The notes: generated by a model not told the origin, from the sequence alone. 64,000 nt of DNA from Burkholderia sp. BCC0322 (GCF_902833045.1 NZ_CADFDU010000021.1:28746-92745), one strand, 5' to 3'. Shown: positions 27,085-35,994, numbered from the stretch's first letter. Made by a program: numbers and translations.

Positions 27085-27434
27085 CGCCGCACCTTCATGC
27101 AAAGGTCGACGCGACGTTGGATTTCCGCCGCGTACAGGCTCAAGTCGCCCGTCATCACGAAATGCGTACGCGGCGCTGCAGGCGTGCCTACGTACTTCTC
27201 AGCAGAGGTGTCGCCACGCGGCTCGCTTCCGGCAAGGCATACGTTGTAGCCTCGAGAATTGGCAACATGCGCGAGCGACAGCGTGCCGTTCGCAACCATC
27301 TCGTCGAGTAGCGGCCGGATTCGTGCCGCGCTCAGATGAAACTCGCTTGCCAGCACGTATGCTGCATATGCGACGCGCGGTCGCATGACGGACAGCACGT
27401 CGTTCGCAGTCGGCATATATCTGGAGCGCGCCAT
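27081..27434 (-). CDS. winged-helix-like small protein
   Basis: 117 aa. Residues about 10-60 (RVAYAAYVLASEFHLSAARI, PLLDEMVANGTLSLA) look like a winged helix: three helices and a wing with a Gly turn. The remainder is basic. GGGAGGA before the ATG. Lies in the cargo cassette with the Gp37-like and HNH genes; may be a DNA-binding partner of either. Not a family I can name. Confidence 0.6.
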   Translation of the reverse strand: MARSRYMPTANDVLSVMRPRVAYAAYVLASEFHLSAARIRPLLDEMVANGTLSLAHVANSRGYNVCLAGSEPRGDTSAEKYVGTPAAPRTHFVMTGDLSLYAAEIQRRVDLCMKVRR

Positions 27435-27437
27435 GAT

Positions 27438-27551
27438 TCAGTCCTCCCTCGGCGTGATGCGTTGCATGAACTCCCGCAATGCGGTAGGTAAAACCTGCGC
27501 GTCGGCACCTCGGTGGTCGCGCACAATCTGAATTTCGTGAGGCGAGATCAT
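27438..27551 (-). CDS. 37-aa small protein, translationally coupled
   Basis: A 37-codon ORF starting MISPHEIQIVRDHRGADAQ. ATG overlaps the HNH gene stop by four bases, GGGAG lies eight bases upstream, and its stop is three bases before the next ATG. These joins on both sides support a real gene. Function unknown. Confidence 0.55.
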   Translation of the reverse strand: MISPHEIQIVRDHRGADAQVLPTALREFMQRITPRED

Positions 27552-27976
27552 TGGACGGCTCCCAAAATGGCCGCAGCTGCACCGACACGCTCGAAATAGA
27601 AGACAACGGACGCACCGGTTTCCTGAACGAGCCCGTAGCACTTCGCAAGGCGGTAGATCGGGTGGTACGCATTGAGGGATGCGACATGCCCGGCGAGCAA
27701 TTGGCGCCATTGTTCGAGCAACAGCGGTCCCTTACTGATGTTGCAAGGCGCGCAGGACGGCATGTAGTTCGACTCGACGTCGCGTTCGGGATGGATCGCC
27801 GGACCGGCCACGAGCTTCCATTGACCGTCGTCCGAACGCTTGCTTTGAACCGCCCGCACGACCGGAGTAAAGTGGTCGGCATGCCAGCGATCGGCCAGCG
27901 TGCTTCCGCAGTACGCGCAGTGCCCGTCGTACTTGTTTCGAAGCTGCTCGCGCTGCGCCTTCGTCAGTCGGCTCAT
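27548..27976 (-). CDS. HNH endonuclease
   Basis: 142 aa. The zinc-binding CAYCG, the RWHADHFTPVV motif (catalytic His in DH) and the second pair CAPCNISKG form a complete HNH/CxxC...CxxC nuclease fold. Small free-standing HNH proteins nick or cut DNA in phages and mobile elements. It is the second gene of the cargo cassette between traB and the dsbC-like gene; ATG overlaps the upstream stop. Confidence 0.85.
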   Translation of the reverse strand: MSRLTKAQREQLRNKYDGHCAYCGSTLADRWHADHFTPVVRAVQSKRSDDGQWKLVAGPAIHPERDVESNYMPSCAPCNISKGPLLLEQWRQLLAGHVASLNAYHPIYRLAKCYGLVQETGASVVFYFERVGAAAAILGAVQ

Positions 27977-29043
27977 GATTCGCGCTCCGAGACGACAGCA
28001 GCAGCTCCACGACCGAGCGCCACACATTCCTTGTCGTTGCCAGCTGAAACCGCGTTCGCACTTCGGCGCAGGTGATGCCGATGCGAGCGAGCCAGAAGCG
28101 ACGCGCATCGGACCATGATGGCGCCGCCCTCGTTGCGATACTCGATCTCGTTCGCTGCTGCCCACGCGAGCACGGTGTCCAAATCCACGCCGGCCTGAAA
28201 CGCGGCCCGGCCTGCCGCGAGCCATTCGAGCGAAGAGGGTGTTGCCGACGCGAATTCCGCCGCGGCGATCGCAGTGGATTGCGCCGTGTTCGGGGAACGG
28301 ATCACAATCTCGACCTGCTCCCACAGCAAGGGCTTGCAGTCACGCGCGAGCTCGTTGGGGAAACCGGTAATACCGATCGGACCGGCAGACGTCCTGATGT
28401 CGAGTTGACCACCCATGACTGGACTGCTTGACACCTTCGTGAGCTCGCCGGAGGCAACAATTTCGACGGGTACAGTGGCTACGGACGCGATGCCGGCATC
28501 CTTGTACCAGTGCATCATCGCGAGCACGGCAACATCAACAGGATCCCCCTTGTCCACGTGCGTGCGCAGCATTGCCGACAAGTCCTCGACAGGCGCGCTC
28601 CACCAGCCGGCACGCCCTTTGGCCCTGCCCACTGCCATCTTTTCCTTCAACGCACGATTGAATCCGTCGAGCACGGCATCGTCGAACGCTGCGGCACCGC
28701 TCAGCGCATTCGCCTCCGGCTGATCACCATCCGTTGAGGAATCCGGCGGGTCGTTGGAAAGGTCCAGGAGCCCGGTGACGTGCTCAAAAAACTTGAGGAA
28801 GCCGGATTGAAACGCGGTGTCGCCATGAAACCGAGCGTTCGCAAATTCACTGAAGCCGCGTATCTGGTCTGCGATGAGCGTGCCCGCACCGAACCAACCC
28901 GCGAGTGCCCGGCGCATTTCGGGTTGCAGGTAGTTCCCGTCCATATCCAAGGCGAACGAGACTTCGGCACCTGCTTCGTCTGCGCACCGTTGCATCGCAT
29001 CTTCGAACGCCAAACGAGGCGCGTGATTCTTTTCCTCAATCAT
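27973..29043 (-). CDS. unknown protein of the traB-distal cargo cassette
   Basis: 356 aa. Soluble, mixed composition. Segments such as LQPEMRRALAGWFGAGTLIADQIRGF, GWWSAPVEDLSAMLRTHVDKGDPVDVAVLAMMHW and AAGRAAFQAGVDLDTVLAWAAANEIEYRNEGG-like text repeat no family I know. Start ATG 29043 overlaps the traB end by eight bases and is preceded by GGAGG. Translational coupling to traB, the HNH gene and the Gp37-like gene suggests one inserted module. Confidence 0.6.
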   Translation of the reverse strand: MIEEKNHAPRLAFEDAMQRCADEAGAEVSFALDMDGNYLQPEMRRALAGWFGAGTLIADQIRGFSEFANARFHGDTAFQSGFLKFFEHVTGLLDLSNDPPDSSTDGDQPEANALSGAAAFDDAVLDGFNRALKEKMAVGRAKGRAGWWSAPVEDLSAMLRTHVDKGDPVDVAVLAMMHWYKDAGIASVATVPVEIVASGELTKVSSSPVMGGQLDIRTSAGPIGITGFPNELARDCKPLLWEQVEIVIRSPNTAQSTAIAAAEFASATPSSLEWLAAGRAAFQAGVDLDTVLAWAAANEIEYRNEGGAIMVRCASLLARSHRHHLRRSANAVSAGNDKECVALGRGAAAVVSERES

Positions 29044-30361
29044 CGGTGTAGCCTCCATCGGTTGCACGGCGATCGCTGGCGATGCCGTCGTTGATGTTGC
29101 TGATGTCCGAAAGGGCTCCGTCGTACTCGGCACCCTTCGTCACGGCAAACTCGACCACGCGGCCACCGTCCGTCTCGATCACGGGGAAGAGCTTTTCTGC
29201 CGTGCGGATGTAGTACTGCTTAAGAGCGTCAGCCCCGCCCGAGACGCCGCTGCCGATAGCGGCACGACCGACCTGGCTCGGATTGATAATTGAAGTCGAC
29301 CCCAGCGCGGTGTTGCTGAGGGTGTTGGCTGATTGATTGAACGCTTGCCCAATACCGGACGAGATGCCGGCGAGCACCGACATGGCCAGCGCCGATCCTG
29401 CTTTGGAGACCAGGCGGCCGCGCACGCCTTCATGGCCGTCCTCCCCCATGACATTGCCCTTGATGGGCATTTCGATGGTGCGGCCGTTCTTCAAGATGCA
29501 GTCGATGGTCTCGCCACGCATATGGGTGCGCTCGCTTGAGACATCGCCGTATGCTTGCGTGAGGATCCGGCACTCCTTGATGTCGAGCTTGCGGCTGTTC
29601 GGCAGGTTGGCTGCGTCGAGCACCTGGAGGAACACGGGGAGGGGATCGTGCTGAGCTTCACCCCCAGTCGGTGCATCGACGCCGTTCATCATGAACACGC
29701 GGACGAAGGACGTTGCGGGAATGAAGTTAATCTTCTTCTTCCCATTGGCCTTGAGGCAGTCCTGCTGCGCGCGAGTCGCCTGGTCCATTGGTAACGACGA
29801 GTAGCGCGGATCGACACAATCGGTCGCGCTGCCGCTCGGCGCACTGAACTGAATGATGTCAAGCCTCGGAGGTGCTGCGACCGTGTCGACCGTACCCGCC
29901 TTGCCCGACTTGCCGAACGGCGGGTTCAGGATGGCGCCAGCCTTGGTCGGCGCGCCGTTGAGGGGGATCGGCTTTTCGAGCAGCGCGCGATCGGTCGCTG
30001 GTGCAGTCGTCGGCGCCGGCGCACTCGCGGGGGTGGTCTTCATCGCGTCGAGGCGCTTGCCGAGATCGTCCTGCGCCTTCGACAAGGCTTTCAGTTGCGA
30101 CAGCGTATCGTCGGCGCGCGAATTTGCACTGGAGATCTGCCGAGTCAGATCCGCCAGTTGCGCCTCCGAGTGCGCACGCCAGGCGTTACGATCATTCTGA
30201 TCGCCCAGGCTCGTGAACGGAACCTTGGTGGTGAACTGACGATTGGTCGGCCCGCCCTGGGTAAAGACCATGCCAATACCGAAGAGGGCGGCCACTACGC
30301 CGAAGCCGACCAACGTCAGGATCCGCTGGCGTCGCTTGGTTGCCTGATTGACGTCACTCAT
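29036..30361 (-). CDS. traB: core-complex protein TraB (VirB10 family)
   Basis: 441 aa. One inner-membrane span (residues 17-38), a coiled-coil stretch (about 60-100, AQLADLTRQISSANSRADDT), a Pro/Thr-rich spacer and the C-terminal VirB10-like domain (DCVDPRYSSLPMDQ..., RILTQAYGDVSSERTHMRG). TraB spans the envelope and links the ATPase complex to the TraK/TraV outer ring. Start 30361 lies inside the traK end; the longer frame upstream is a shadow of traK. Confidence 0.93.
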   Translation of the reverse strand: MSDVNQATKRRQRILTLVGFGVVAALFGIGMVFTQGGPTNRQFTTKVPFTSLGDQNDRNAWRAHSEAQLADLTRQISSANSRADDTLSQLKALSKAQDDLGKRLDAMKTTPASAPAPTTAPATDRALLEKPIPLNGAPTKAGAILNPPFGKSGKAGTVDTVAAPPRLDIIQFSAPSGSATDCVDPRYSSLPMDQATRAQQDCLKANGKKKINFIPATSFVRVFMMNGVDAPTGGEAQHDPLPVFLQVLDAANLPNSRKLDIKECRILTQAYGDVSSERTHMRGETIDCILKNGRTIEMPIKGNVMGEDGHEGVRGRLVSKAGSALAMSVLAGISSGIGQAFNQSANTLSNTALGSTSIINPSQVGRAAIGSGVSGGADALKQYYIRTAEKLFPVIETDGGRVVEFAVTKGAEYDGALSDISNINDGIASDRRATDGGYTDD

Positions 30362-31100
30362 GGTCGCCTCGCTCGCGGACGACATAGATGATCGTGCTGG
30401 CGCCGGCCGGCAGGTTTGCGTTCTCGATCGCGATGGCCAGCACCCCCGGCGCGTACAGCTCGCGCTCGTCGATGGCCATGTCGCTGTGGGAGGTATTCGA
30501 CAGCGTGTACGTTTCCCCCACGAAATCGCCGTCACCGTATTGGCGCACCAGCGTCAATACCGCTTCCTTCCAGAGCGGCACGACGGTGTCGACCGACGTG
30601 TACGACAGCTGCGGCGCGCCCTGGCCGCCGGCCATCGCGAGCATCATGAGCTTCACGCGCCGTTGAAATGCCGATGCATGCAGCGTCTGGGCAGAACGTG
30701 CCGCAGGCGGCTCGATCCGGATATCCTCGGCCGGGCGCGGGCCAGGAACGAGCAAGAGTCGATATGTCGTGCCAACGTCATCGATCACAAACACCGTGAT
30801 CGACTCATTCAGCGCGGTCGGATTCGCCGGCATAAGCCAAAGCTTGCCGCCGTCTTGCGTCCACGAGACCGAACCAGGTACAGCCGGCACGATCTTGGAG
30901 AAGCTGCGGCCACCAGACATGGACAGGACGTTGTACTCGGCTGCGGATACCGATACCTGTTGCGCCTGCCGGTCCGCGCCCTTGACGACCTGGATCGCGT
31001 GCGCGCTGGCGGTGGTCAGGAATGCCGCAGTGGCGAGGACCAGACGAGACGTCACGGCCGTGTGCGATGTCGACCGAAGTCGATCAAAGGAGAGTTTCAT
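30354..31100 (-). CDS. traK: core-complex protein TraK (VirB9 family)
   Basis: 248 aa with signal peptide (ending SAHA). QVVKGADRQAQQVSVSAAEYNVLSM and DGGKLWLMPANPTALNESITVFV follow the TraK/VirB9 beta-sandwich pattern, as does the C-terminal WKEAVLTLVRQYGDGDFVGETY. It lines the outer-membrane ring with TraV and TraB. ATG 31100 overlaps the traE stop by four bases. Confidence 0.93.
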   Translation of the reverse strand: MKLSFDRLRSTSHTAVTSRLVLATAAFLTTASAHAIQVVKGADRQAQQVSVSAAEYNVLSMSGGRSFSKIVPAVPGSVSWTQDGGKLWLMPANPTALNESITVFVIDDVGTTYRLLLVPGPRPAEDIRIEPPAARSAQTLHASAFQRRVKLMMLAMAGGQGAPQLSYTSVDTVVPLWKEAVLTLVRQYGDGDFVGETYTLSNTSHSDMAIDERELYAPGVLAIAIENANLPAGASTIIYVVRERGDHE

Positions 31101-31708
31101 GATGCGGGAGTCTCCGTGGGGACCAGCGGCGCGACGCCTTGTTTGCCGCGGGTGGCTTCTCGGATGTCGAGCAACACGAGACGGCCGAAGAGGGTGATTC
31201 CGAAATAGACCTCGAAGGTCTTTTGCTCCGAGCTCGTGCGCTTGCCCGAGATGTACGTGGTCAAGGTGCCCGTGAGCTTCACGGCTTTGTTGCGGAAATC
31301 CACCTCGCCGACACCCATCGGCTCGAAGACGTTCGTCACACCGTCGTGCTTGATCTGCAGCGCGTCGGCATCCCATTCGGTCTTGAGCGAAGCGCGGCGA
31401 TCGTCGTCGACCATGGACAGGAGAATGCGAACGTTGTTGTCGACGGTCGTCGGTGTAACGCTCTTGGACAGGGACAGCACATATGCGGCCTGGTCGGCGA
31501 GATACTGGTCATTCGCGTACCTGGCCCCGATCACGTAGGTGCCGCGAACTGCGGGGGGCATGAGGATGACGCGCTGCGTAACCACCAGCCATGCGCAGGT
31601 GAGTGCGATAACCACACTGGTGGTGCCGTTGCCCAACAGAACCTTCTTCAGGAATCGGTTTTCGGCGCGCAGCGCGTCGCGGGATTTGGCGGCATTGTTG
31701 GGTGTCAT
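31097..31708 (-). CDS. traE: pilus assembly protein TraE (VirB5/VirB8-like position)
   Basis: 203 aa, close to F TraE (188). N-terminal helix with LRAENRFLKKVLLGNG, one membrane span (about 28-50), then a periplasmic domain with YADQAAYVLSLSKSVTPTTV-like helices and a C-terminal beta part. TraE is the VirB8-like inner-membrane component. Order traA-L-E-K-B is that of F. Confidence 0.93.
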   Translation of the reverse strand: MTPNNAAKSRDALRAENRFLKKVLLGNGTTSVVIALTCAWLVVTQRVILMPPAVRGTYVIGARYANDQYLADQAAYVLSLSKSVTPTTVDNNVRILLSMVDDDRRASLKTEWDADALQIKHDGVTNVFEPMGVGEVDFRNKAVKLTGTLTTYISGKRTSSEQKTFEVYFGITLFGRLVLLDIREATRGKQGVAPLVPTETPAS

Positions 31709-31712
31709 CGGC

Positions 31713-32000
31713 TCACCCGTTCAGTTCGCGAAGGTCGGATGGCGGCAGCTTCTTCGGCCCGAACATCCCCAACACCCAGTACATGACGTGAGCCGACATG
31801 CCGGGATGCTGGCCCGAGCTGAATTTCTGCCAGGCGGCTGCAATCGCAACGCCCGCGACCAAACCCAGCAGCGTGTGGTTGGTTGCCACACCTGCGATCG
31901 TGCCGGCGAGGCCGATCGCGGCCACGTCCTTACGAAAGAAGAGAAACTTCTCCGGGTCGTCAAGGCGACTGGGCACGTAGTGACTGAGATCATCCGACAT
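31713..32000 (-). CDS. traL: pilus assembly protein TraL
   Basis: 95 aa, matching the usual TraL size. Start YVPSRLDDPEKFLFFRKD is the family signature, then two membrane spans (residues 27-42 and 46-58) and a short basic tail. TraL corresponds to VirB3 and sits next to the pilin. Confidence 0.93.
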   Translation of the reverse strand: MSDDLSHYVPSRLDDPEKFLFFRKDVAAIGLAGTIAGVATNHTLLGLVAGVAIAAAWQKFSSGQHPGMSAHVMYWVLGMFGPKKLPPSDLRELNG

Positions 32001-32012
32001 CGCCGCCCCCGA

Positions 32013-32411
32013 TCAGATCGTCGCGGTGTAGCTGGCGTCGATGATGCCGATGATCACACCGACAGCGATACCGATGCCCGACGGAATGAGGAACGCGCCG
32101 TAGTCCTTGACGAACATGGCGCGAAGGCTCCCGAACAACACACCTGCGAGGGCGCACGTCTTGCCGGGATTGCCTTTGGCCCAACCCTCAACGGTGGTAG
32201 CACCTTGCTGGAACTCTGCGCCGTCCGTTCCGAACGCGTAGCGGGCGACCATCATCAAAGTGAGCGCAAGCAGCACGGCGGTGAGGGCGTTCAGGGTTTC
32301 GCGTACTTCGGGTTTCTGCAGGAGTTCCTTGACACGGTCCTCGCAAGCAACGAGGGCGCTCGCGGCTCGTACTTCGAGCATCTCGAGCGGAGAGGTTTGA
32401 GCAGTAATCAT
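32013..32411 (-). CDS. traA: conjugative pilin TraA
   Basis: 132 aa. The long leader (about 60 residues) contains a hydrophobic span LNALTAVLLALTLMMVARYAFG; cleavage near there would leave a mature pilin of about 70 residues with a second span, GVLFGSLRAMF and a hydrophobic end GIGIAVGVIIGII. That layout and position fit the F-type pilin. The S26 peptidase in this operon may process it. GAGGA before the ATG. Confidence 0.85.
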   Translation of the reverse strand: MITAQTSPLEMLEVRAASALVACEDRVKELLQKPEVRETLNALTAVLLALTLMMVARYAFGTDGAEFQQGATTVEGWAKGNPGKTCALAGVLFGSLRAMFVKDYGAFLIPSGIGIAVGVIIGIIDASYTATI

Positions 32412-32455
32412 CTGGTCCTCACGCGTTAAGTAGCCGGTCTATCCGGCCAGGAGTT

Positions 32456-32486
32456 GTGCCCGCGCCGAAATGGACAGCGCGGGCAC
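32456..32486. repeat. 10-bp inverted repeat ahead of traA
   Basis: GTGCCCGCGC, 11-base loop, GCGCGGGCAC lies 45 bases upstream of the traA start in the 180-base gap after the preceding gene. It has no T-run. It may be an mRNA processing or partial-stop hairpin that sets pilin level. Confidence 0.55.
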
Positions 32487-32591
32487 CTTTCGGGGGAGAG
32501 TGGTTAAGCAAACAATCAAGCTATTTATTACGGATTGCTAATTACTAGATTTCCTCCTTGGTCCAGTGATGAAATCGGTCAGCTGCGCGGA

Positions 32592-32984
32592 CTAGTGGGC
32601 CGCGGGTTGCTTAGACGTCGACACGCCCGGTCCAGCAGGTGTACACAGCGCACGATTCGGCACCTTTGCGACATGACTTACATGTCGGGTGCGGATGCTA
32701 TGCGAGGTATGCCGCTTAACGATCGGGACAGTGGATGCACGTTGCGGCCAACCTTCGGCGGCCGGGGAAACAGGGAGGGAAAGATTCTCTGGAACGACCG
32801 GAGCGGAAACCGCTAGGTGCTTGATCGTGGGCTCCGGACACGTTTCTGCCGAACAAAACACGTAGTGGCCTGAGCCGGGCTGACCGATCTGCGTGACGTC
32901 GTAGTCCTGGACGCGCGAGCCCGCAAAGCTGGCTTGTGCGAGCACACCGATCACGACCGCGAGAAAAAGGGGGGAACGCATCAT
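32592..32984 (-). CDS. small exported protein, tra operon
   Basis: 130 aa. Signal peptide, then HYVFCSAETCPEPTIKHL, a Cys pair with a Pro-Glu-Pro turn that resembles the start of some conjugation-associated periplasmic proteins, and a basic Pro-rich tail. Its ATG overlaps the transglycosylase stop by four bases. Function unproven; periplasmic transfer factor is the simplest view. Confidence 0.55.
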   Translation of the reverse strand: MMRSPLFLAVVIGVLAQASFAGSRVQDYDVTQIGQPGSGHYVFCSAETCPEPTIKHLAVSAPVVPENLSLPVSPAAEGWPQRASTVPIVKRHTSHSIRTRHVSHVAKVPNRALCTPAGPGVSTSKQPAAH

Positions 32985-33502
32985 CGCGAACCTCGCTCGG
33001 TTGAGTTACCGGGCGTCGACTGCGCGCGGTAGCCGGCGTAGGCACGCTGGACGAGCCGGACGTAGCGTGCTTGGGCTGCGGCGTTCGTCGAGCCGGGCCC
33101 GGTGTTGTAGCAGCCAACAGCGGCCCAGGTTGCGCCCTTCGCTTGAATGCAGTTTGCGAGCACCCATGCGCTGAGCTTCAGGTTCACGCACGGATTGAGG
33201 AGGTCGCGCTGGGTAACGCCGTAGCTGACGAGCTCGGCCAGATGAACGTCGTTGATTTGCGCTGCGCCCCACGCACGGTGCCCGTCAGGCAACCGCGGTC
33301 CCACAGCGCTGGGCACGCCGCGTGATTCGACCCAGGTAATGGCACGCAGGAGATCCGGGTCGAGGTGATAAAGGGCTGCCGCCTCATTGAAAATATTGCC
33401 CTTGCAGACATCCGCTGCCGCAGGCGAGGTCGCGAGCAGGGCGAACGTGGCTGCAGCTGCCACGCCGAATTTGCGCAAGACGCACGGTGTGCGGCGACGC
33501 AT
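32981..33502 (-). CDS. lytic transglycosylase (VirB1-like)
   Basis: 173 aa. Signal peptide, then the SLT domain: AITWVESRGVPSAVGP (catalytic Glu in ES), GAAQINDVHLAEL, LLNPCVNLKLSAWVLANCI and GCYNTGPGS. It opens the peptidoglycan for the secretion channel. The frame extends to 33844 but that extra part has no signal peptide and no family match, so ATG 33502 is preferred. It is the first gene of the transfer operon. Confidence 0.9.
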   Translation of the reverse strand: MRRRTPCVLRKFGVAAAATFALLATSPAAADVCKGNIFNEAAALYHLDPDLLRAITWVESRGVPSAVGPRLPDGHRAWGAAQINDVHLAELVSYGVTQRDLLNPCVNLKLSAWVLANCIQAKGATWAAVGCYNTGPGSTNAAAQARYVRLVQRAYAGYRAQSTPGNSTERGSR

Positions 33503-33781
33503 GGAATAAAAAGAGTAGCGGACCTGGTCGACCCGATACGCTACGAGACCGCCTGCCGTCGAGGCACTGAGAGAGAGAAGGGGCAGGCGGGGTGCGAGCG
33601 ACTGAGGCTCGTACCGGAAGGGCGACAACACGAAAGCGGAATTCGTTTCCTCATGGGAACGAGAGAGCAGGCGGGCGCGCGGAAACACGGCACCGGGCCT
33701 GCCGATTGGACGCGAAACGCGGAGGTATGTCCTGTCCGCAATTGATACTTCCCGGCGCGTTACAAAGCGTAACAACGCACC

Positions 33782-33810
33782 ATAGAACAGGGACATATCA
33801 AATGCGTCAA
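33782..33810 (-). promoter_or_regulatory. candidate promoter of the transfer operon
   Basis: On the minus strand TTGACG, 17 bases, TTCTAT lies about 280 bases before the transglycosylase start in the 420-base gap 33503-33923. The -35 is good and the -10 moderate. It is the only well-spaced candidate I saw there. Confidence 0.4.
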
Positions 33811-33886
33811 GCCCAATGGATTGACGTACAATATCTGCAGCCACGAGTGGTCTCTCTCAGCTTTCCCAGCTATTAGCTTGTGGTCA

Positions 33887-33925
33887 GGCCGAGAAGGGTG
33901 TTGGCGCACCCTTCTCGGCCGTTTT
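33887..33925. terminator. strong hairpin terminator
   Basis: GGCCGAGAAGGGTG, loop TTGGCG, CACCCTTCTCGGCC, a perfect 14-bp stem, followed on the + strand by GTTTTACTT. On the minus strand it starts right after the stop of 33924-34256 and would insulate the tra promoter from it. Confidence 0.8.
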
Positions 33926-34256
33926 ACTTCTGGCTTTGCCTTAAAAAAATTCCATCTATCTCGACGACAATAGTCGCCGAAGGAACGCAATGCTCCCGCA
34001 CAAAATCTACGGCATCTTCAAAATGCCGCCATGATTTCGGTGTAGCGCGCTTTGTTTCTACATCTACCACCTTCCCGGATATCGTCAGCAGACAGATCTG
34101 CCAGCTTCTTAACGGTCCGAAGAAAATCTTAACTTCGTACTCTTCGCTCAATTCGTTCCGGCGCAACTCGGCCACCGTGATTCCCATATCTGTTTTGGCC
34201 TTCTTTCTGGTCAAAACAGTCTTTCTCCATCGTCGCGCCGGTCGAAGCAAGTTCAT
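33924..34256 (-). CDS. small hypothetical plasmid protein
   Basis: About 110 aa from the ATG at 34256 (an inner ATG at 34187 is also possible; the longer frame to 34421 is less likely). The C-terminal 75 residues, from EVKIFFGPLRSWQICLLT to a final IFLRQ, form a beta-rich piece followed by HFEDAVDFVREHC. The region is clearly poorer in GC than the tra genes. Divergent from the Xre gene, so it may be regulated by it. Function unknown. Confidence 0.5.
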   Translation of the reverse strand: MNLLRPARRWRKTVLTRKKAKTDMGITVAELRRNELSEEYEVKIFFGPLRSWQICLLTISGKVVDVETKRATPKSWRHFEDAVDFVREHCVPSATIVVEIDGIFLRQSQK

Positions 34257-34454
34257 TTTCCCAATTTTCGATTTCCGGGAATCGGGAATTCGCGCAATGA
34301 TCGTATCTTTGCAGTGCCCCTGTGTCAACAAGAAAGGCGTCAGGTTTGTTAGATTGTCGATGGCCAAAGTTGTACGCGGCGATCGCAACCCGGATCCCAC
34401 GTTGGATCCCCCTATCCGCACCTCTTGCTTCCGAGTCGGCTAGCTCCGGTACAA

Positions 34455-34465
34455 ATTACCGTAAT
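34455..34465. promoter_or_regulatory. candidate operator between divergent genes
   Basis: Palindrome ATTAC-C-GTAAT in the AT-rich 330-base gap between the minus-strand gene ending at 33924 and the Xre regulator. Such short palindromes are typical Xre/Cro sites. The gap (34257-34589) holds no ORF I trust. Confidence 0.35.
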
Positions 34466-34589
34466 ATATGAAAGAATCTAAAATGCCACGCGATCTGATG
34501 GTCTTTAACATTTCTCACACGTAAAAATACCCGAAATAGGCTTGCCAATCAACCATAATTAAGGATTTTGGGGGCGCTATCTTACACGC

Positions 34590-35000
34590 ATGGACAACTC
34601 AAATCAGGCGCAAGGCCGCACCCCGTTCGGCGAACGCCTTCTACTAGCTAGACGAAGGAAGGGCTACTCGCAAAAGCAAGTCGAAGCCCGCGTCGGTATC
34701 TCGCAAAGCAACCTAGGAGCGCTCGAAACAAAGGGCACCGGATCCGCTTTTACGGTTGCCCTGGCATTGCTCTATGGCGTCAGCCCGGTATGGCTCGCGC
34801 TGGGTAAAGGCCCGATGGAAGGGGCGCCGCCCGCCCCCGATTGGTTTCTGGATCTCACGGAGCGCGAGCTTGAAGCGGTACAGGATTTTGCCGCCGGCCT
34901 CATCGCCGCCCGAAAAATCTACAGCGTCCCCGCTCGTGCAAAGGCCAGCACGCCGCTTTCACTTCCATCGCCGGACAAATCAAACGACCCAACCGACTGA
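34590..35000 (+). CDS. Xre-family transcriptional regulator
   Basis: 136 aa. Helix-turn-helix near residues 15-68: RLLLARRRKGYSQKQVEARV, GISQSNLGALETKGTGS and ALALLYGVSPVWLALGKGP, the Cro/C1-type pattern. The C-terminal half (LTERELEAVQDFAAGLIAAR) is helical and probably dimerises. It stands alone between the tra promoter region and the PAS regulator and is a good candidate for transfer control. Confidence 0.9.
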   Translation: MDNSNQAQGRTPFGERLLLARRRKGYSQKQVEARVGISQSNLGALETKGTGSAFTVALALLYGVSPVWLALGKGPMEGAPPAPDWFLDLTERELEAVQDFAAGLIAARKIYSVPARAKASTPLSLPSPDKSNDPTD

Positions 35001-35007
35001 CCACGTG

Positions 35008-35967
35008 TCACGCGATCCGATGGTCCGTTCGACCATCGGTCGAGAAGTCCGCACTGATCGCAGTATGTAGGTCATATGCATCTTGGACCGCTCTCGCGGT
35101 GAGCCGCTGTGCTTGCATAACAATGCGCGGGTCAATTGGCCCCGCTTCCATCGACGCAAGCAACGCTGCGGCACCGTTGGTCAATGCAGCCCAATCCACG
35201 ATACGTGCCAGAACAGCACGGGAATACATTTCGCTGGCTGCTACTCGTTCATCGGATCTCGACGCTGAACCATCACCAATCCCGGTCTCCTCTTTCAACT
35301 CGGCGCCGGAACACATAATCAGTTCCGGTGCGTCGCTCTGCATCGGGTGGACAAATCGATTTCGAAATAGAAACGGACGCGCCCCATCGACGGTATTGAT
35401 CACTCGCTGAACATCCTGAACGTGGCCCAGCTCGAAGAAGCGGGAGATGTTCGATCGAGACTCGTTAGCCGACGCCACGGACATGAATAGTTCCTGCGCG
35501 TTCTGGCCAATCACGTCTTCTTCCCGGAATCCGGTGTACTCCTCCGCCCGACGGTTGAAGCGGTGAATCGTGCCCGCCTTGTCCAACACCACGAGAATCG
35601 CATTGGCCTCGGAAATGACTCCCTCCGAGAAGGCCATCGCACGCATCGTGATAGTCGCGACCGACTCGGGGTCCCACAGGGAGGCGCCAATTCCGGCCCA
35701 CTCTCCTGCACGGACCTTCTTGCCGAGCAAGTACAGGTCAATATGCTCACCTTGAATCACCGTGTTCAGTGTCACCATGGACATCGCGCCCGCCAGGCTA
35801 CGAATTCGTCCGGCCTGGTGAGCGCTGAGCTGAACAGAAATCGGTCGCCCGGTCTCGTCGTCGGCCGACGACAGCGTTAGCACGTGATCAGGACTTGAAA
35901 ATCGCCAGTTCGGCGTGGAGGTCCCGAAGTGATTTCTGAACCCCGCAAAAATGGTCTTCGCACTCAT
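35008..35967 (-). CDS. PAS-domain regulator
   Basis: 319 aa from ATG 35967 (GGTGG upstream). Residues about 1-110 share a module with the next gene (YLLGKKVRAGEWAGIG). Residues about 115-230 are a PAS domain: ILVVLDKAGTIHRFNRRAEE, TGFREEDVIGQNAQELFM. The last 90 residues are helical with no kinase or HTH signature I can see. PAS domains sense small molecules or redox state. Next to an Xre regulator and upstream of nothing else in its direction, it may be a sensor for conjugation control. The gene ends eight bases after the convergent Xre stop. Confidence 0.75.
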   Translation of the reverse strand: MSAKTIFAGFRNHFGTSTPNWRFSSPDHVLTLSSADDETGRPISVQLSAHQAGRIRSLAGAMSMVTLNTVIQGEHIDLYLLGKKVRAGEWAGIGASLWDPESVATITMRAMAFSEGVISEANAILVVLDKAGTIHRFNRRAEEYTGFREEDVIGQNAQELFMSVASANESRSNISRFFELGHVQDVQRVINTVDGARPFLFRNRFVHPMQSDAPELIMCSGAELKEETGIGDGSASRSDERVAASEMYSRAVLARIVDWAALTNGAAALLASMEAGPIDPRIVMQAQRLTARAVQDAYDLHTAISADFSTDGRTDHRIA

Positions 35968-35994
35968 CGCACCACCCAAACCTGTGATCGCAGT

